Assembly (NCBI GenBank): GCA_030159075.1
Contig: BROG01000050.1
Coordinates: 104,501-168,500 of the forward strand
DNA from: Atrina japonica
Lineage: Eukaryota > Mollusca > Bivalvia > Pterioida > Pinnidae
DNA length: 64,000 bases
Direction: 5' to 3'
This document shows, in pieces, positions 60,761 to 64,000 of this stretch (position 1 is the stretch's first letter; each line of letters starts with the position of its first letter). The position numbers and the translations under genes were made by a program. Under the pieces are notes generated by a model, which had not been told where the DNA came from, did not search any database, and saw only the letters and a program-made list of their open reading frames with translations.

Positions 60761-61179
60761 ACCACTCAAAAAGTGTCAGGTAATTCAACATTTACTTTAG
60801 TGAAAGATAGCAATTGCAGACAAGGTCTTTACACGGAAATTGGAATAAGAAATATATGTGATTTGTATATATGAAACAATTCAACGCTTCATAAGACTTG
60901 TTTATTTACTTGATAAATGTCATGGATAAAATGTCGATTTATAGTTTTACTGTTTTTCATAGTTTCATAGTTAAGGTAGTTATGCAACACTCTATAAGTA
61001 ATAACTCTATAAGTAATAACTCAAAATATCAGTTATTACGATAAATTTTTGACAATTCACACAATTACCTGTAAAAAACCCACCCTTTTTCAAATTATTT
61101 TCCCCATTATCAGCATCGATGGTCATTAGAAGATCGAAATCCCGTTTTATCAATAAAAGTTGTAAGTTTTTAAAGTAAA

Positions 61180-61520
61180 ATTACCTAAATTATTTCGATT
61201 TTTTCTACTTTTACTACTTGTACTTGATGTAAAATAAGAAAAAAGAGCTATACACAGACATAAAAAATCTTGTATTCTTATATCTTTTGTGAAAATAATG
61301 TCAGGTCCAGTGAGATATTCATATACAAATAGTAAGGTTGAGTTAATCAATTGCAATTGAAAAAGTGCCAAACCTACTAGGTTTTTCAACCAATTTTCAC
61401 AAAATATATAGGAATATAAAAATTTTTATCCTGTGTATATCTCTTTTTTGTTATTGTATATCAATCTATGCAATAAAAAAGGAAGATTTTTGTTTTTGAA
61501 AAAGAACATCTAATGCCCCT
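61180..61520 (+). repeat. Dispersed repeat R2, copy 3
   Basis: Starts near cgattttttctacttttact and runs through gtgaaaataatgtcaggtcc and ggttgagttaatcaattgca to tgcccctttaaaaca. Probably near full length at about 340 bp. Confidence 0.75.
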
Positions 61521-61884
61521 TTAAAACAAAACTTAAAATAATGTTATCAATTTTACTCTTACTCAAGTCTTAAGGTATATTCTCAAATTGTCAACTTTCA
61601 AATATTGATAGTTAATGAATACCTATACCTGATGCAACTACATTGATAAATTATGGTACAACAATGACCAAGCAACTTAAGAAATTGTTTATAATTTCTT
61701 TTTTATTATTATTATTTATATTCTTTTTATTTTACTATTTTTTTTTTGTAAATATTTCGTAAAAATGTTGTCGCATAGAAACATTTTCCACATCGCCATC
61801 AAACATATCCACAGTCACAAACTCTTATCGCCATTGATTAAGTTTCAACATACAGAAAATTTTCAATAATATCGAATCACTTAC

Positions 61885-61960
61885 ATTCATGACCTTTCTT
61901 GGAAATGAAACCGGATGTTTACATGCTTCGTTCTTGTGCGCAAGTCAACGGAGGAGTTGA
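61885..61960 (-). other. Candidate upstream (5' UTR) exon of the mucin gene
   Basis: On the minus strand GGTCATGAAT is followed by a strong donor GTAAGTGATT at 61884. Spliced to 54181 it would place ATG AAT in frame before the signal-peptide ATG. The 5' boundary is unknown. This is only a splice-signal guess; other upstream exons are equally possible. Confidence 0.25.
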
Positions 61961-62029
61961 TTCATGTGCTGGAGTGATTCACCAGTATTTTCAATCTAGT
62001 GTCATTGGTGACTTAGGAATATTATAAAC

Positions 62030-62210
62030 ATATTACCAAAGTTATAATGCTCAAGACGATCGTTTCTGTCAATTAGACTTCATCAGTTGAGCGCCAATAT
62101 AAAATGTATATGTATTTTCTAAAGAGAAAGTGGTATCATATAAGATCAAATAATAAATATAAAAGTATAACCGAAATCCGTCTAAGAGTAACCACTGTAA
62201 AAAGATGAGT
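62030..62210 (+). repeat. Dispersed repeat R1, copy 2
   Basis: Contains ttaccaaagttataatgctc, aagacgatcgtttctgtcaa and the end gagtaaccactgtaaaaa. Lacks the middle block found in copy 1. Confidence 0.75.
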
Positions 62211-62379
62211 GATGAAATATATATACCCCGATAAAAATAATAGATTGTTCCTGTGAAAATCTACAAACACATTAACCGCTGCCATTACTGCTAATCGTAT
62301 TCAGAAAAGCATACAGGGTCTAACTAGAATCTTGAGTATTAGAGGGTTTCCTTCAAAGGACATTAGCTGTGTTAACCCG

Positions 62380-62710
62380 AAAAATTATTTTGATATTTAA
62401 TACTTTTACTACCTATACTTGATGTACAATAACAAATTAGAGCTATACACAGGCATAAACAATTATATTCCTATATATTTTGTGAAAATAATGTCAAGTC
62501 CAGTTTGGTATTTATATACACATACATGTAGTAAGGTTGAGATAATCAATTGCATTTGAAAAAGTGCAAAACCTGGGTTTCTCAAGCTATTTTCACAAAA
62601 TATATATGAATATAAGAATTTTTATGCCTGTATATATCTCTCTTTTTTGTTATTGTATATCAATTTAAGTAGTAAAAATGGAAATATATATTTTTTTTTT
62701 AAAAAACACA
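62380..62710 (+). repeat. Dispersed repeat R2, copy 4
   Basis: Blocks acttttactacctatacttg, gtgaaaataatgtcaagtcc, aaggttgagataatcaattg and gaaaaagtgcaaaacct align with copy 3; ends near agccactttaaa. Confidence 0.75.
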
Positions 62711-62714
62711 GCCA

Positions 62715-63640
62715 CTTTAAAATTGACATACAAAATTGGTTATGAATAAAATTGATACACAGATCAGAAATAACTTAAATAGCAATTTTATTGGTACGTT
62801 GATGGTTCTTTGACGTAAACTAAAAAACAAAAATTTACTGGGACACACATTACATGAATTTTAAGTACTTTTAAAAGCTGAAAATCTATGAAATGGAAAT
62901 TCCCTGTTTAAATATCAATTTCAAATGCATTCTTTTATGATGGAGATAAAAAAATTCTACATGCAGAAAATCTAAATATTTTAAATATTACGATGGTTTT
63001 TTAAATAATTAAATCAATTAGATTTTACATTTTACATTCATTTATTCATTTATTTTTCTACATAAGTGTACATCTATTTATTTTTTAATCAAAGATATAA
63101 TATGATTTCATTATTTTTAAAATAATTTTTCATTAATATTCATTTATATTTGTTTAATGTTTTACTAACATAAAAAACTACTGAATATTTTAAAGTTAAA
63201 CTGCAATTTTACTGTCATTTGAATAATTCTTTTTGACGTTTTAGACTTGAAATGTGAGAAAAATAATAAATTGAAAAAGACTCAAATTATGTTTCCATTT
63301 AAAGTGCTAAAATCATCTTCACCATTTAAAAGGAATTTTTTAGCGTTATTATCGTAGATCCAAAAAATTGAAATCCTTTGTACGTCTCTAAAATAAAAAC
63401 ATTATGTTGTCATAGAAACAGAAAGTTCTGTTCTGTATACTTATTAAAAGGAGCTTAGAATATTTTTAGCAATGTTCATTCTTTCGAAAAAATACACAAC
63501 ATACTATTAATATTAATAATAATTGACAGAGTAATGCATTCAACAAACATTTATTTCAACAGAATCTAGTTAGCCATGTTTGCATCTAAACTAATAAATG
63601 ACAAATCTGTAGACAGGAAATATATTCAATGATGATGCAG
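62715..63640. other. AT-rich region with no recognised feature
   Basis: Very AT-rich with homopolymer runs. No gene or element supportable. Confidence 0.4.
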
Positions 63641-63661
63641 AAAACAAAACAAAAAATGGAA

Positions 63662-63708
63662 AGCGGAAGGATTCAACAAGAGCGTAACTCGAGTTGAATC
63701 CATCCGCT
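63662..63708. repeat. Inverted repeat, 16-bp arms
   Basis: agcggaaggattcaac and gttgaatccatccgct are reverse complements with one mismatch, separated by about 15 bp. Confidence 0.75.
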
Positions 63709-63903
63709 ACAACGATCAAGTTCAGTTTGATGATACGGATAGCGATATTTATGTGGTTTTGTTTTTATTACGTGTTCCTTTATTTATCTATATGTATACA
63801 CAAATTTAAAATTCATTCCGCTTTTGAAGATGCCATTAAATATTTTGGATGACATGAATGTCATTTAGAAAAGTAGCTCCGGCGAAATTTCCGTATCCAA
63901 CTA

Positions 63904-63930
63904 TGTGCAATACGATATTGCGTATTGCAC
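63904..63930. repeat. Perfect inverted repeat, 10-bp arms
   Basis: gtgcaatacg and cgtattgcac flank the 6-bp centre atattg. Confidence 0.75.
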
Positions 63931-64000
63931 GAGCGTATTAAGCTCTGTATCTTAACTGTATAATTAAACATGCATGTACTAATATAAACATAATTCCAAA

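Noticed and set aside
62002..62029. TATA-like (TTTATAATA) and CCAAT on the minus strand as the mucin promoter
   Set aside because: The motif lies at the edge of dispersed repeat R1 and the order of TATA and CCAAT is wrong for a classical promoter.

Overview
The window is eukaryotic, AT-rich, intron-containing DNA. It most likely comes from a mollusc, probably a bivalve. The basis is two tRNA-derived SINE copies of a type I recall as common in bivalve genomes, several further dispersed repeats, many microsatellites, and a lophotrochozoan-style giant secreted or membrane mucin gene. The species cannot be read from the sequence.

One gene dominates. It lies on the minus strand and runs from a signal-peptide exon at 54181 down to an EGF exon at 1301, then leaves the window on the left. 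I reconstructed 18 coding exons from splice sites and reading phase. They total 33,334 nt, about 11,111 codons, and all junctions agree in phase. The layout from N to C terminus is: signal peptide (54115-54181); four Ser/Thr-rich mucin exons that each start and end in phase 1 (49624-51444, 46435-48813, 20692-45267, 17635-19266); a NIDO domain on four exons (15586-15704, 14148-14321, 13325-13504, start of 12267-12886); an AMOP domain (12267-12886 and 11697-11851); a von Willebrand type D domain with a GDPH motif (10147-10371, 9316-9534, 8545-8652, 8002-8295); a cadherin/Ig-like domain (5831-6111); and EGF-like modules (4343-4583, 3127-3240, 1301-1429). NIDO-AMOP-vWD-EGF is the order of MUC4 and of invertebrate mucin-like proteins. 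The C terminus, expected to hold more EGF modules and perhaps a membrane segment, is outside the window.

The standout object is the single 24,576-nt exon at 20692-45267. It codes for about 8,191 codons, almost all Ser/Thr-rich repeats, in arrays with periods of 11, 20 and 10 residues. It is in frame end to end except for two short off-frame islands (near 37.33 kb and 35.46-35.77 kb). Each island contains one in-frame TAA, and each island restores the frame afterwards. Long plus-strand reading frames across the arrays are shadows of repeats whose period is a multiple of three.

The rest is intron or 5' flank. It contains SINEs with target-site duplications, a short element bounded by TTAA and CCCTTTCA termini, a hairpin MITE-like element, intronic minisatellites, dispersed repeat families, a 69-bp minisatellite just upstream of the signal-peptide exon, and many simple repeats. 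I found no convincing second gene, RNA gene or CRISPR array. The first exon begins with AG directly before its ATG, so an untranslated or nearly untranslated exon probably lies upstream (55-64 kb or beyond).
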